DNA of 64,000 nucleotides from Agarilytica rhodophyticola (GCF_002157225.2 NZ_CP020038.1:2069001-2133000); one strand, 5' to 3'; numbered from the stretch's first letter, positions 1 to 8,706 are shown. Notes: a model not told the origin generated them from the letters alone. Numbers and translations: made by a program.

Positions 1-507
1 AACGCCATTTTGTTTTTTGATGAAGGCGAAGCGCTCTTCGGTAAACGGGGAGAAGTCAAAGACGCCCGTGATCGATGGGCCAATATTGAAGTGAATTATC
101 TTCTCCAGCGGGTGGAAGAGTTTGCCGGTGTTGTCATTCTTACCACCAATTTCCGCCAGAACCTGGACCCCGCTTTTTTACGCCGCATCCATGTGATTGC
201 CGACTTTCCCAAGCCTGATACCGAAGCCCGTCTGCGTATTTGGCAAGGCATGTTTCCAGAAGGGGTATCGCGCCCCGACGATGACACCCTGCGCCAGCTC
301 GCCGAGCAGTTTAATTTGGTCGGCGGCAATATTAAGAACGCCGTGCTCGATGCCGCCTTCCGCGCCCTGTCTGACAATAGCCGCCAGATTGAATTGCGTC
401 ATTTAGTTTTGGGCATTGCACGTGAACAGCAAAAACAGGGCACCGCCCTGACGAAGGGGGATTTTGGCCTGCCATTTTATACCTGGATTGAAAACGAAAT
501 TCTGTAA
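1..507 (+). CDS. AAA+ ATPase, C-terminal part (eCIS type), cut by window start
   Basis: The frame is open from base 1, so the true start lies outside the window. The visible 168 residues begin in the Walker B strand (ILFFDEGE, an unusual DEGE instead of DEAD). Then come a sensor-1 strand (VVILTTNF), an arginine pair after DPAFLRR that fits the arginine finger, and a sensor-2 segment (GGNIKNAV). This is the standard AAA+ order. ATPases of this kind (Afp15/PVC15 family) sit near the end of eCIS clusters, just before the cargo genes, and that is the arrangement here: the next gene starts 25 bp downstream. The Walker A motif and N-terminal domain are not visible. The AAA+ assignment is firm; the eCIS assignment rests on the neighbour. 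Confidence 0.85.
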   Translation, partial: NAILFFDEGEALFGKRGEVKDARDRWANIEVNYLLQRVEEFAGVVILTTNFRQNLDPAFLRRIHVIADFPKPDTEARLRIWQGMFPEGVSRPDDDTLRQLAEQFNLVGGNIKNAVLDAAFRALSDNSRQIELRHLVLGIAREQQKQGTALTKGDFGLPFYTWIENEIL

Positions 508-532
508 CTCAAGACAATGACTGAGGTGCCCA

Positions 533-3500
533 GTGGCGCAAAGCAAGCAAAAGGCAGAACTTTCAACTAAGCCGCGTGTACAGCACACCCAAGGCCAAGA
601 TCTCGCGGCCCAGCGCCGTGAAGCTCAGGTGCTGGCCGGTACTTTTGCCGGTAAAGAAAGCACGTCACAACTGCCGCCACCCCGTGGCGAAGCGGCGACA
701 GAACGTGGCGCTCAACTGGTGGCAAGCCGCACTGCTTCAGGTGTCCGCGCTAAAGTTAGCGGTGCTTTACAACGGGTAACCGGCAACGCCCGTCTAGGGC
801 GAATGCTAGCGCGCAACAGCAGGGGTAATAACGGGGGCAATAACCCAGCAGAAGAGTGGGCAGATGACATGCCACTCGTCAATCTAGAGGAGGAAAAAGC
901 TAAAGCCGAAGATACGGCTAAAGAAGACACGGCTATAAAAGCCTCACAGAAGCAGCAGCAAGAAAAACAAAAAGATGAAAAGATCGAGCAGGCGCAAGCC
1001 AAACAGGCTACCAACCAAGCCAATAATAAAACCAAAACTTCCGTCCCCACCAAGCCAAGTGTTGGATCTGGGAATATAGCTAAAACAACAGCCGGTGCTC
1101 TCGGCAGTGCCGCTGGCGCCGGTGTTATGGGAAGTGCTATTGGCGGCATGCCTAAAGTTGAGGAGGGCGGTGGCGGCGCGCCCAATGTAGAGACTGGCGA
1201 TATCCAAGGCAGCAATGAAGAGGAAGGCGCGGCGGAACTGGAAGAAAGGCTCGCCAAGGCAGACCCCGAGCGGGCGGCGGCTGACCAAGCAGATCCCGGC
1301 GATGTTGCGATGGATTATATGGTGCCCAAAGAGACCGGAGATTTAGGCGAGCAGTCGTCAGCTGCAGATAACAGCCAAACACTATCACCTGCACCGCAAG
1401 CACCGGCATCACCAACTAAGCTTCCCGATGCGGATAATAGCAATACCCCAGCGCCAGATCTCCAAAGCGAAGACGTGAGCAGTGCCGATGGCTTTAGCGG
1501 CGACGAACCGGCGCTAGGTGGCGGCGCCCTTGAAGGTTTTGGATCACAAAACTTATCGGCCGCAGAGCAACAGGTCGCCTTTGATAGCCTTGCCGAAAAT
1601 ATTGGCACAGGTGCGGGCATCAGCGGTGGCGGTGGTGGCGGCAGTGCTATTGCAGACAAGCCCCAGCCAGAAGTGCCCGATGTGTCAGCACAAAAACCAG
1701 TGGCGGCGCTGGCAACCGCCAGTGCTCTGCCGCCTGTGCAAATGCATCAGTCGCTCGGAGGGCTTGCCTCTTCTATTAACAACGAAGCCAAAACTGAGCG
1801 CGACGAGCTAAAAGCCAAGCCGCCTGCACAGCAACGCCCTACCGGATCGCCCATAAATTTATATGGCAAGGCTAGCACTGCGGCAAAAGCCGATGACAAT
1901 GCGGCCAAGCCAGTGGCGCAGGCAGAAGCGGGCCGAGATAATCCGACCCCTGAGCCTGCCAAAACGCCCGAGCCGCCGCCTTCACCGGCAGAAAACCTGC
2001 CGACCCCCCAGCTACAAGGGGGAGACAGTGGTCAATTATCGGCAGATGAAGTGCAGCAACTGGCCCACAGCGTCGGTAGCTTGCCCACTAAAGACGCTGG
2101 CTTGTATATGAGCACAGGGCCGTCACCGACGGTGGAACTGGCCGGTAACGCCAGCCCGGCCAGGATAGCAGAGCAAAACAGCGAGCTGCAAAGCAGCATG
2201 AATCAGCACCAGCAGCAAGGCCGACAGGATGTTGCCCAGGAAATGGGGGAGAACACAAAAATATACCCCAGCGTAGCAACGGAAATGCTCACCGCTAAAG
2301 TGCCTTCTGGTGGAGGCGGAGGTGAAGGAACAGCTGAAGGAACAGGTGCTGCGGGAGGTAGTAGCCTTCCAGGCTCGGTAGACCCGGCGACCCTTAACTT
2401 CCTAGCAAACAAAGAAAAAGGCGGCGAGATTGAAGCCGCCGCTAATACTGCACAAGGCGACCTAGCCGCGAAGAAAAGCGAGTACAACACCAAGGTCACC
2501 GATGAAAAGGCCAAATCGGCAAAAGATATTGTCGAATTAGAAGCCAAGAGCAGCGCCGACCAAGCCCAGGCGCGCGGCCAAGCCCAGGGGGAAGTTAAGG
2601 CGAGTAAGACCGAGTGGACGCAAGAGCAGGAAAAAACCATTCGCGAGGCCAATAAAGAAGCCGACAAGGAAATCACCAAAGGCCGCGACGACATTCAAAA
2701 GAAAAAACAAGACGCCGATACAAAAGCCACACAAGAGATCCGCAAAGGTAACAATGAAGCCGAGCGGGAACGCAAAAAGGCGGAAGATAAAGCCGCCGCA
2801 GAAAAACGCAAAGGCAAAAAAGAGGGCAAGGGCTTTTTCGGTTGGTTGGCCAGCAAAGCCAAAGCCTTTTTCGACCGTATTAAAGCGGCGATTAAATCCG
2901 CCTTTGATCTCGCACGCAAGCTGATTAAAAAGGCCATCGAAATGGCCAAAAAAGCCGCCATGTGGGCCATCGAACAGGCGCGTAAAGCCATTGTTGCCGC
3001 CATTCAACTGGTAGGCAAATTACTCATCGCCATTGGCGACCGCTTGCTAGCGGCCTTCCCCGCATTGCGCGATAAATTTAGGAAATTTATTAACAGCACC
3101 ATTGATAAGGCGGTGGCCAAGGTCAATCAATATGCGGAAAAACTGAAAAAAGGCGTATCCGCGCTGCTAGATCTACTCGCCGCTGGCCTAAATAAACTGA
3201 TCGGCTGGTTGGAAAAAGGCATGCTCGCCGCAGTGGATGCTTATGCAAAAGCGGTAGATGGTGCCATTAAATTTGCCGAAAAAACCGCGCAAGCCTTCGG
3301 CGCCTTTATGACACTTATCAAAGACGTGGCTGCAGGCCCCGTTAAATGGATTGGCAACCTCGGCGCCGCCGTAATAGACGGCATTAAAAACCACCTCTGG
3401 AAAGCCTTTAAAGCGGCGGTGCAGCAATGGTTTAACAGCAAACTCGAACAGGTGCTTGGTCTGGGCACCATGGTATGGGGCCTTATCAAAAGCGGCGGCC

Positions 3501-5137
3501 TCTCCGTCGCCAAAGTCGGCAAAATGGCCTGGGAAGGCATCAAAGCCATAATTCCCGCAGCCCTAACCCGCATTCTTGTAGAAAAACTGGTGGCAATGAT
3601 AGTCCCCGCCGCCGGTGCCGTTATGGCCATTGTTGAAGGCCTACAAGCCGCCTGGGGAACAGTACAGCAAATAGTGACAGCGTTTAACAAATTTATGGCC
3701 TTCTTAAAAGCCGTGAAAAAAGGCAACGCCGGCCCACAATTCGCCAGCGCCCTGGCCGCCGCCGCCGTCGCCGTTATCGACTTTGTCGCCAACTGGTTAA
3801 TTGCCAAACTGACAAAAGGCGCCGCGAAAATTGGCGGCAAAATTAAAGCGCTGGCTAAAAAGATACTGGGTAGGAAGAAGGGTAAGCGCCAAGGCAAGCA
3901 GGTGATAGGGAAAGCGAGCGCTCGTGGTGGTATGGCGAAAAGAGGGAAAGCGGATAATAAGCGCACACTGGATAAAAGTGGTGCTTCGAAGAAGCCTAAG
4001 AAAACAGCGGTGGATAAGAAGGAGGAGGCTAGGAAGAGGAAAAAGCAAGAGCGCATAGATCGTGCTCGTAAAGAACTACCGCCGAAGATTAAAAGCTTCT
4101 TAGCGAAAAAGCCCTCCCGGATACGCATGAAAGCTAAATTGCTCGTCTGGAAGTTAAAATATCGACTATCAAGTTTGAAAATTGAAGGGAAGCGAAAACT
4201 ACGATTTATTGGAAAAATTAATCCTGTTTTGGATTTGGGCAATGGCTGGGTGTTTACTTGGGATGAAATTCTTCGGGCGATTGATGAAGTCGCCGGAAAA
4301 TATCAGGAAGAGCATGAAGAGACGAAAAAGAATGCCCCTAAACAGCAAAATACTCTACAGCCTGGAGTTATTGATGCAGCTCCACGGCATGGCGCTGCTG
4401 GCACAATGATGGTCATAAACCAATATGACACGGGTACCTTTGATACAGGGGAAGACGATAAAATAAAAATAATAAGGACAAAGGGATTTTATTCAGGATC
4501 AGCAAAAATGTTCATACATAACCCGACAAGAGCTGTAATAGATGCTGGTTCTAATGCTAAAGCAGGCAGATCTTATGGTAAAATAATCGACGATTTGGCA
4601 GAATCTGGACTGAAAAATACTGAACTTGGTAATGCCTTGGGAGCAAAGTTCGCGAATGCGAGTATGGATTTGAAACGCACTCCTCAACAAAGGAAATTGA
4701 TTGCTGAACTCTATGGCTTACTAAACTTTGAGGCCACACATCCGTCTAAAAAAATGGAGCATCGCCGAGATCTTGTTCATGCTATGATGCTAAGCCAAAC
4801 GTTATCTAATGATGATAAGACTATAGAAGATATAGAGAACGCGCCAACGGCTGGAATACAAGGTGGTAGTATACAAAAGGGCGCAAAAGATGTTACCAAG
4901 AAGGCGCTTACTAAAGATGAAAAAGGTAACTATATTGAAGGTTATGGGAAGGATGCTGCGCTACCGGAAAATATAAAGAGTGATGAAAAAAAGCGGTTAG
5001 ATAGAGAAATTAATAATTTTAAAAGCTGGGCCGATTCTTCGAAAGCGTTTCAAGATGTTCAGGAAATTGAGCCAACGAAAGCTAATTTAATTAAACAAAT
5101 CAAAGATACATTAAACAAATATTTATATGGGTTCTGA
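533..5137 (+). CDS. Large eCIS-associated cargo/toxin protein with variable C-terminal domain
   Basis: 1534 aa, starting at GTG 533 with TGAGG six bases upstream. Layout by residue: 1-640 low-complexity, Ala/Gly/Pro/Gln-rich and probably disordered; about 645-765 a highly charged Lys/Glu/Ala coiled coil; about 765-1130 a long run of amphipathic and hydrophobic helices (starting GFFGWLASKAKAFF) with the phrases PAAGAVMAIVEGLQAAWGTV and AAAVAVIDFVANWL; 1130-1280 a very basic linker; 1282-1534 a distinct, less biased C-terminal domain. From memory, the amphipathic block recurs in large proteins linked to eCIS loci, usually together with DUF4157, but I see no HExxH DUF4157 motif here. I infer a cargo whose last 250 residues are the effector. 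Base use becomes more AT-rich from about 4100, consistent with a swapped tip. The toxin activity is not recognised. Confidence 0.7.
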   Translation: MAQSKQKAELSTKPRVQHTQGQDLAAQRREAQVLAGTFAGKESTSQLPPPRGEAATERGAQLVASRTASGVRAKVSGALQRVTGNARLGRMLARNSRGNNGGNNPAEEWADDMPLVNLEEEKAKAEDTAKEDTAIKASQKQQQEKQKDEKIEQAQAKQATNQANNKTKTSVPTKPSVGSGNIAKTTAGALGSAAGAGVMGSAIGGMPKVEEGGGGAPNVETGDIQGSNEEEGAAELEERLAKADPERAAADQADPGDVAMDYMVPKETGDLGEQSSAADNSQTLSPAPQAPASPTKLPDADNSNTPAPDLQSEDVSSADGFSGDEPALGGGALEGFGSQNLSAAEQQVAFDSLAENIGTGAGISGGGGGGSAIADKPQPEVPDVSAQKPVAALATASALPPVQMHQSLGGLASSINNEAKTERDELKAKPPAQQRPTGSPINLYGKASTAAKADDNAAKPVAQAEAGRDNPTPEPAKTPEPPPSPAENLPTPQLQGGDSGQLSADEVQQLAHSVGSLPTKDAGLYMSTGPSPTVELAGNASPARIAEQNSELQSSMNQHQQQGRQDVAQEMGENTKIYPSVATEMLTAKVPSGGGGGEGTAEGTGAAGGSSLPGSVDPATLNFLANKEKGGEIEAAANTAQGDLAAKKSEYNTKVTDEKAKSAKDIVELEAKSSADQAQARGQAQGEVKASKTEWTQEQEKTIREANKEADKEITKGRDDIQKKKQDADTKATQEIRKGNNEAERERKKAEDKAAAEKRKGKKEGKGFFGWLASKAKAFFDRIKAAIKSAFDLARKLIKKAIEMAKKAAMWAIEQARKAIVAAIQLVGKLLIAIGDRLLAAFPALRDKFRKFINSTIDKAVAKVNQYAEKLKKGVSALLDLLAAGLNKLIGWLEKGMLAAVDAYAKAVDGAIKFAEKTAQAFGAFMTLIKDVAAGPVKWIGNLGAAVIDGIKNHLWKAFKAAVQQWFNSKLEQVLGLGTMVWGLIKSGGLSVAKVGKMAWEGIKAIIPAALTRILVEKLVAMIVPAAGAVMAIVEGLQAAWGTVQQIVTAFNKFMAFLKAVKKGNAGPQFASALAAAAVAVIDFVANWLIAKLTKGAAKIGGKIKALAKKILGRKKGKRQGKQVIGKASARGGMAKRGKADNKRTLDKSGASKKPKKTAVDKKEEARKRKKQERIDRARKELPPKIKSFLAKKPSRIRMKAKLLVWKLKYRLSSLKIEGKRKLRFIGKINPVLDLGNGWVFTWDEILRAIDEVAGKYQEEHEETKKNAPKQQNTLQPGVIDAAPRHGAAGTMMVINQYDTGTFDTGEDDKIKIIRTKGFYSGSAKMFIHNPTRAVIDAGSNAKAGRSYGKIIDDLAESGLKNTELGNALGAKFANASMDLKRTPQQRKLIAELYGLLNFEATHPSKKMEHRRDLVHAMMLSQTLSNDDKTIEDIENAPTAGIQGGSIQKGAKDVTKKALTKDEKGNYIEGYGKDAALPENIKSDEKKRLDREINNFKSWADSSKAFQDVQEIEPTKANLIKQIKDTLNKYLYGF

Positions 5138-5147
5138 GGTGACTAAA

Positions 5148-5729
5148 ATGAGTGATGGTCGATATGCAGTTGTTTTTATATTTTGCGAATCGTCTAGCTT
5201 CGAAGATTTTGTAAGTGTCTCCGAACAAAATGGATGGAAACTTATTCATCAGGAAGAGGGTGATGGGCAAGTAACAGGTTTTACCCAAATCCGCGTAGCC
5301 TCGGATAACACCACGGAGATCCATTATATAAATGAACGACTATTAGGCATAAGATTTATGGTGATAGTTGGTGATGATATTGGCTATGAACGAGTTATTA
5401 ACCAGATTGGAATCGACTTGGACTTGCGAACTTCCATCAATATTCTTCGCTGTGCAAAAGAAGCTATTAGTGATGAAGAGAAGATGCAATCAGCCTATGA
5501 ACTTGCCGTAATATTTGAAGAACCTAACAATGATGCTTTGGCAATGCTTTCTAATTATTACGATACAGGAACTGAAGCTTTGCGTCGTCGAGTAATTTCA
5601 TCTTTAACGTATCGAGGTTGGCCCGATGGTGTGAAAATGCTAGAGAGTATATCAAAACATGACAGCTCCGAGGAGCTACGAGAGTATGCTGAAAAGACAG
5701 CTCATATGTGGCGTGAACGTGGTGTGTGA
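5148..5729 (+). CDS. Probable immunity protein for the upstream cargo tip
   Basis: 193 aa from ATG 5148, preceded by GAGGTG at 5136-5141 with a 6-base spacer. An in-frame ATG at 5127 overlaps the upstream stop but has no better ribosome site, so the shorter start is preferred. The N-terminal half is mixed alpha/beta. The C-terminal half (about residues 105-193) has paired helices with an EE..R...A....R rhythm like HEAT/ARM repeats. No signal peptide or membrane segment is seen, so it should be cytoplasmic. Its position directly after the variable tip of a toxin-like gene, and its equally AT-rich base use, suggest an immunity function. No family was recognised from sequence. Confidence 0.6.
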   Translation: MSDGRYAVVFIFCESSSFEDFVSVSEQNGWKLIHQEEGDGQVTGFTQIRVASDNTTEIHYINERLLGIRFMVIVGDDIGYERVINQIGIDLDLRTSINILRCAKEAISDEEKMQSAYELAVIFEEPNNDALAMLSNYYDTGTEALRRRVISSLTYRGWPDGVKMLESISKHDSSEELREYAEKTAHMWRERGV

Positions 5730-5737
5730 TACTTTTT

Positions 5738-6040
5738 TAGTTTTAAAAAAGCCAAACCTTACAAACTATAAATGGTATTCAGCTAGCGCATCTCTGTTAA
5801 GGTCAGGCTTCAAATAATGCGTTGGGAGTAATATCAAACTACTCTACAGGACATACCATACAAACGTTACTCCCAATCGCCTTTGTTAGGTAAAAACCCA
5901 CTAGGGCGATTAACGAGCAGGTAATAGCCATGAAAGTAAGCATCGATATTTTAATAAATTGTCCAGCACCAAAAGCTCCTGACAAATTTTTACCGCGCAG
6001 CAAGCCCATGTAAAACCATAGTAGAACCTCGGCGGTGTCA
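5738..6040 (-). pseudogene. Decayed copy of the 3' end of the BTAD regulator gene
   Basis: This gene-free stretch is clearly related to 7571-8000, which covers the 3' flank and C-terminal coding part of the BTAD regulator. Shared blocks include the phrase ATAAATGGTATTCAGCTAGC, the run around TTAATAAATTGTC.AGCACC, and GCAAATTTTTACCGCGC. The 5738-6040 copy has lost parts and has no open frame. The copies lie on either side of the IS1111 element in the same orientation, so a duplication or partial replacement came before or accompanied the insertion. Nothing else is seen between here and 6115. Confidence 0.75.
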
Positions 6041-6114
6041 GTCGTTATAAATTAGGCAATTACGTAGTAGAATTGATTGTTTTTCTAGGCTAAAAATTAC
6101 CAGTTGCGGATAAT

Positions 6115-6125
6115 GGGGTCAGGTC
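6115..6125 (+). other. Left half of IS1111 target site
   Basis: GGGGTCAGGTC ends at 6125, directly before the inferred left end of the insertion sequence. Joined to the sequence right of the element (TTGCCTTTTGCCC at 7471-7483), it rebuilds the head of the R1 repeat found at 35381, 35620, 37759 and 39371. The target is inferred from this comparison; no empty site from another strain was available. Confidence 0.7.
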
Positions 6126-6132
6126 TACTGAG

Positions 6133-6144
6133 ATGACTCGCCTC
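6133..6144 (+). repeat. IS1111 left subterminal inverted repeat
   Basis: ATGACTCGCCTC is the perfect reverse complement of 7456-7467. A related sequence, GAGGCGAATCAT, sits at 6183-6194 just before the transposase start, so the leader itself can form a stem. This may be an early circle-junction or transposase-binding signal (inference). Confidence 0.85.
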
Positions 6145-6194
6145 CCCACCTGATTTAGGATGGTAGGTGACAAAACCAACAGAGGCGAATCATC

Positions 6195-7208
6195 ATGACC
6201 ATTAAAGTACTTGGAGTGGATTTAGGCAAGCATTGTTTTCATGTTTATGGTGTTGATCACAAAGGCTATTTAGTTGAGAAAAAACGTTTAACACGTGAGA
6301 AGTTTTTATTGTATCTGAATCAGTTACCTCCGTGTTTGATTGGATTTGAAGCGTGTGGCGGTGCTCATTACTGGGCAGCCAAAGCCAAAACATTCGGCCA
6401 TGAAGCTAAATTGATGCCCGCCCAGTTTGTTAAGCCGTATCTCAAATCCAATAAAAATGATTTTCTGGATGCTGAAGCGATTTGTGAGGCCGTGCAAAGA
6501 CCGAATATGCGCTTTGTTACGATACGTAATCCAGAACAGCAAGCCATTGGCGCGATGGTAAAAACACGTAATCAATTAGTGCAGCAAAGAACCGCGGTAT
6601 TGAATCAAGCGCATGGATTTTTACTGGAATACGGTATTGCTTTGAAAAAAGGTCGAGGTACACGTCAAGCACTGATGGATCTCACATCACAAGAAGATAC
6701 GCCACTTCCATCATTAATGCGGTGTTTGCTTCTTCGCTTGATCGAAGAATATGATTACTTACATGATGTTATCCTCCAAATAGAAAAGGACTTATCTAAG
6801 GTGTTAAAAAATAGTGGTCAAGGTAAGCGTTTATTATGTATGCCTGGTATTGGAGTAATCACTGCAGCGAGTTTAATTGCTTGGGTAGGCGATGCGAGAC
6901 ACTTTCGATCGGGTCGCGAACTATCGGCATGGATTGGCTTAGTACCCAGACAATATTCGACGGGAGGGAAAAGTACCTTGCTAGGCATTGGTAAGCGAGG
7001 TCATAAGTTGCTGCGTTGTTACTTGATTCATGGAGCGCGTTCGGTATTGCAGTGGCATCATAAAAATCCGACGCGTTGGCTAAGTTGGTCAGAGAAGTTA
7101 TTACAGGAAAAGCCTAAGTCGAAAGTGGTGATTGCATTAGCTAATAAGATGGTGAGAACGCTTTGGGTGATCTTATCTAAGAACGAACGTTATCAACCAT
7201 CAGTATGA
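6195..7208 (+). CDS. IS110-family (IS1111-type) DEDD transposase
   Basis: 337 aa, starting at ATG 6195. The N-terminal RuvC-like domain carries the DEDD set: Asp9 (GVDLG), Glu52 (FEACGG), Asp89 and Asp92 (NDFLDAEA). A coiled-coil linker follows, then the C-terminal Transposase_20 region with CMPGIGVITAASLIAWVGD and the conserved Ser block near RQYSTGGKS. Length and motif spacing are normal and there is no internal stop, so it could be active. In this family the enzyme works with an RNA encoded by the element to recombine the element end with a chosen target. The product is expected to be a circular intermediate, without target-site duplication. Confidence 0.95.
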   Translation: MTIKVLGVDLGKHCFHVYGVDHKGYLVEKKRLTREKFLLYLNQLPPCLIGFEACGGAHYWAAKAKTFGHEAKLMPAQFVKPYLKSNKNDFLDAEAICEAVQRPNMRFVTIRNPEQQAIGAMVKTRNQLVQQRTAVLNQAHGFLLEYGIALKKGRGTRQALMDLTSQEDTPLPSLMRCLLLRLIEEYDYLHDVILQIEKDLSKVLKNSGQGKRLLCMPGIGVITAASLIAWVGDARHFRSGRELSAWIGLVPRQYSTGGKSTLLGIGKRGHKLLRCYLIHGARSVLQWHHKNPTRWLSWSEKLLQEKPKSKVVIALANKMVRTLWVILSKNERYQPSV

Positions 7209-7455
7209 TGTAACTGATCATTCGTAAATAAAATATGTTTTCTACCGGGTTTGCCGATAGTGTTAGCAATGAATAAAAAGGTCATCCGCAATTTCTGAAA
7301 CCTGTAAAAAGCAATAGTATGAAAAATACTGAAGGTCTTGATAGGAAGAAGTTGTGCGTATTCTCATTTTGAGTCGTGAAGATAACATGTTCACAATAAA
7401 ACTCGAATACATTGACGCAACCTAATTATTTATTGAAAAACACTGTTGACAGACT
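7209..7455 (+). ncRNA. Candidate seekRNA/bridge RNA region of the IS1111 element
   Basis: There are 247 non-coding bases between the transposase stop and the right inverted repeat, where IS1111-type elements encode their guide RNA. The stretch has short self-complementary pieces but no obvious terminator. The 8-mer AGGTCTTG at 7333-7340 matches the rebuilt target exactly across the insertion point (AGGTC then TTG). That is what a guide segment should do, although one 8-base match in a stretch this long could be chance. RNA ends and fold were not determined. Confidence 0.45.
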
Positions 7456-7467
7456 GAGGCGAGTCAT
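7456..7467 (-). repeat. IS1111 right subterminal inverted repeat
   Basis: GAGGCGAGTCAT pairs with 6133-6144. Only ACA (7468-7470) remains before the R1-like right target half TTGCCTTTTGCCC. Confidence 0.85.
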
Positions 7468-7649
7468 ACATTGCCTTTTGCCCAATGAAATTATGATTGA
7501 GTTTGATGATCGCTTGAGAGACTATATTTAAACTGGCTGTTACACAGAATTATTATTTACAGGCTCTCCGGTTTTTAAAAAGCCCAATCTTAAAAGCTAT
7601 AAATGGTATTCAGCTAGCGCACTTCTATTAAGTTAGATTGATGTCAAAC

Positions 7650-8489
7650 TCAAGCTTCTATAAATGCATTAGAAGTATCAGCAAATTCCGTCACAGGGCA
7701 GCCCATATAAACATCGCCCTCAATCGACTTATCACATTTGCCCTGCAAAATTCCATTGAAAACCCGTTGGGTCTCTGGCATGGGTTCTATCGATAGTTCT
7801 CGCTTTAATACCTTGCAACAGTGTCGATAGACGCGAATAGCTGCCGGGCGGTTGCCAAGCCGGTAGTGGCATAGTAGTAAACATCGATATACATGTTCTA
7901 ATAAATTGTCTAGCACCAAAAGTTCTTGGCAAATTTTTACCGCGCGCGCCCAGTGTTGGTGGCGCATATAAAACCATAGCAGTAGCTCTAGGGCTTCGCG
8001 TTTGGTTTCGCGCAGGCTGTCACGAGAGTCCATGCACCAGTCTTCGTAGCATTGCTCAAATAGTTCACCGCGATACAGTGCGAGTTTAGCTTCGATGTCA
8101 TCTATTTGTTTTTTGCTGACACTATTGGGGTTTATTTCATCGATTTTTTGTAAGCCTTGTTGAAAGTTTTCAACATCCACCCAGCAGTGTGATGAAGGTA
8201 CAAAAGCAAGGGTTTCATCCGTTACGGCAATCAGCTGTTCCATCTCTACCCCTATTCCTTTAAGTGAACGGCTTAAACGCCAAATATCTGTATTGAGTGC
8301 CTTGCGGGCATTGGTGGGAGAGAGTTTCTGCCAAAATTCGCTGGCCAGCACTTCACGCTGAAAATGTTTGCCGCGACTCAAAGCTAGGAAAACGAATATT
8401 GCACGAGATTTTTTTGTTGGAAATGAAGCCAATAACTGTTTGTTACTCATGACTTCGATCATGCCAAATAAAAATATCTTAATATCCAT
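7650..8489 (-). CDS. BTAD/SARP-type transcriptional regulator
   Basis: 279 aa. Residues 1-95 form an OmpR-like winged helix as in SARP proteins (IKIFLFGMIEVM, then KKSRAIFVFLALSRG and LNTDIWRLSRSLKG). Residues about 105-250 form the helical bacterial transcriptional activation domain, with TPR-like pairs (WCMDSRDSLRETKREALELL, then EHVYRCLLLCHYRLGNRPAAIRVY). There is no extra STAND ATPase module, so it is a short SARP-like form. It faces the eCIS cargo end and a broken copy of its 3' end lies next to that cargo, so it may control the eCIS locus (inference from proximity). The start ATG at 8489 is followed by a plausible first beta strand. Confidence 0.75.
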   Translation of the reverse strand: MDIKIFLFGMIEVMSNKQLLASFPTKKSRAIFVFLALSRGKHFQREVLASEFWQKLSPTNARKALNTDIWRLSRSLKGIGVEMEQLIAVTDETLAFVPSSHCWVDVENFQQGLQKIDEINPNSVSKKQIDDIEAKLALYRGELFEQCYEDWCMDSRDSLRETKREALELLLWFYMRHQHWARAVKICQELLVLDNLLEHVYRCLLLCHYRLGNRPAAIRVYRHCCKVLKRELSIEPMPETQRVFNGILQGKCDKSIEGDVYMGCPVTEFADTSNAFIEA

Positions 8490-8706
8490 ATAGCGTCCTT
8501 TTTACTGATGCACTTGATAAGTCTCAGTTCCAACACCGGCTCTGTTTTGTGGCCAGCTCACAATTTATTTTTATTTATTTGAAAAACACTTTCTTGATAG
8601 ACATTCTAATGCTTTTTATAGCTTCTTTATTGAAATAAATCCATAAGTTTATTTCAATATTGGAATAGAAAGCGTAAACCCTAATGTCGAATGTTATTGG
8701 CGTGTA

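Larger units (their letters stand above)
6126..7470 (+). mobile_element. Complete IS110-family element, IS1111 subgroup (about 1345 bp)
   Basis: The element contains one transposase gene. It has 12-bp subterminal inverted repeats, ATGACTCGCCTC at 6133-6144 and GAGGCGAGTCAT at 7456-7467. Known IS1111-type elements have about 7 bp outside the left repeat and 3 bp outside the right one. Applying that rule gives ends at 6126 and 7470. The flanks then join into a sequence matching repeat R1 with no target duplication, as expected for the family. The leader is short (69 bp) and the 3' non-coding part is long (about 260 bp), again the IS1111 arrangement. A 94-bp stretch covering the left end and its flank (6119-6212) recurs identically at 37374-37467. 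Confidence 0.85.

Noticed and set aside
3241-4242. Long minus-strand open frame (333 aa) inside the cargo gene
   Set aside because: It is a shadow of the biased Ala/Lys coding strand. It has no ribosome site and a Ser/Ala/Pro/Leu composition typical of antisense frames.
533-5137. DUF4157 metallopeptidase-like eCIS protein
   Set aside because: The HExxH motif expected of DUF4157 was looked for and not found; only the amphipathic block is of that kind.
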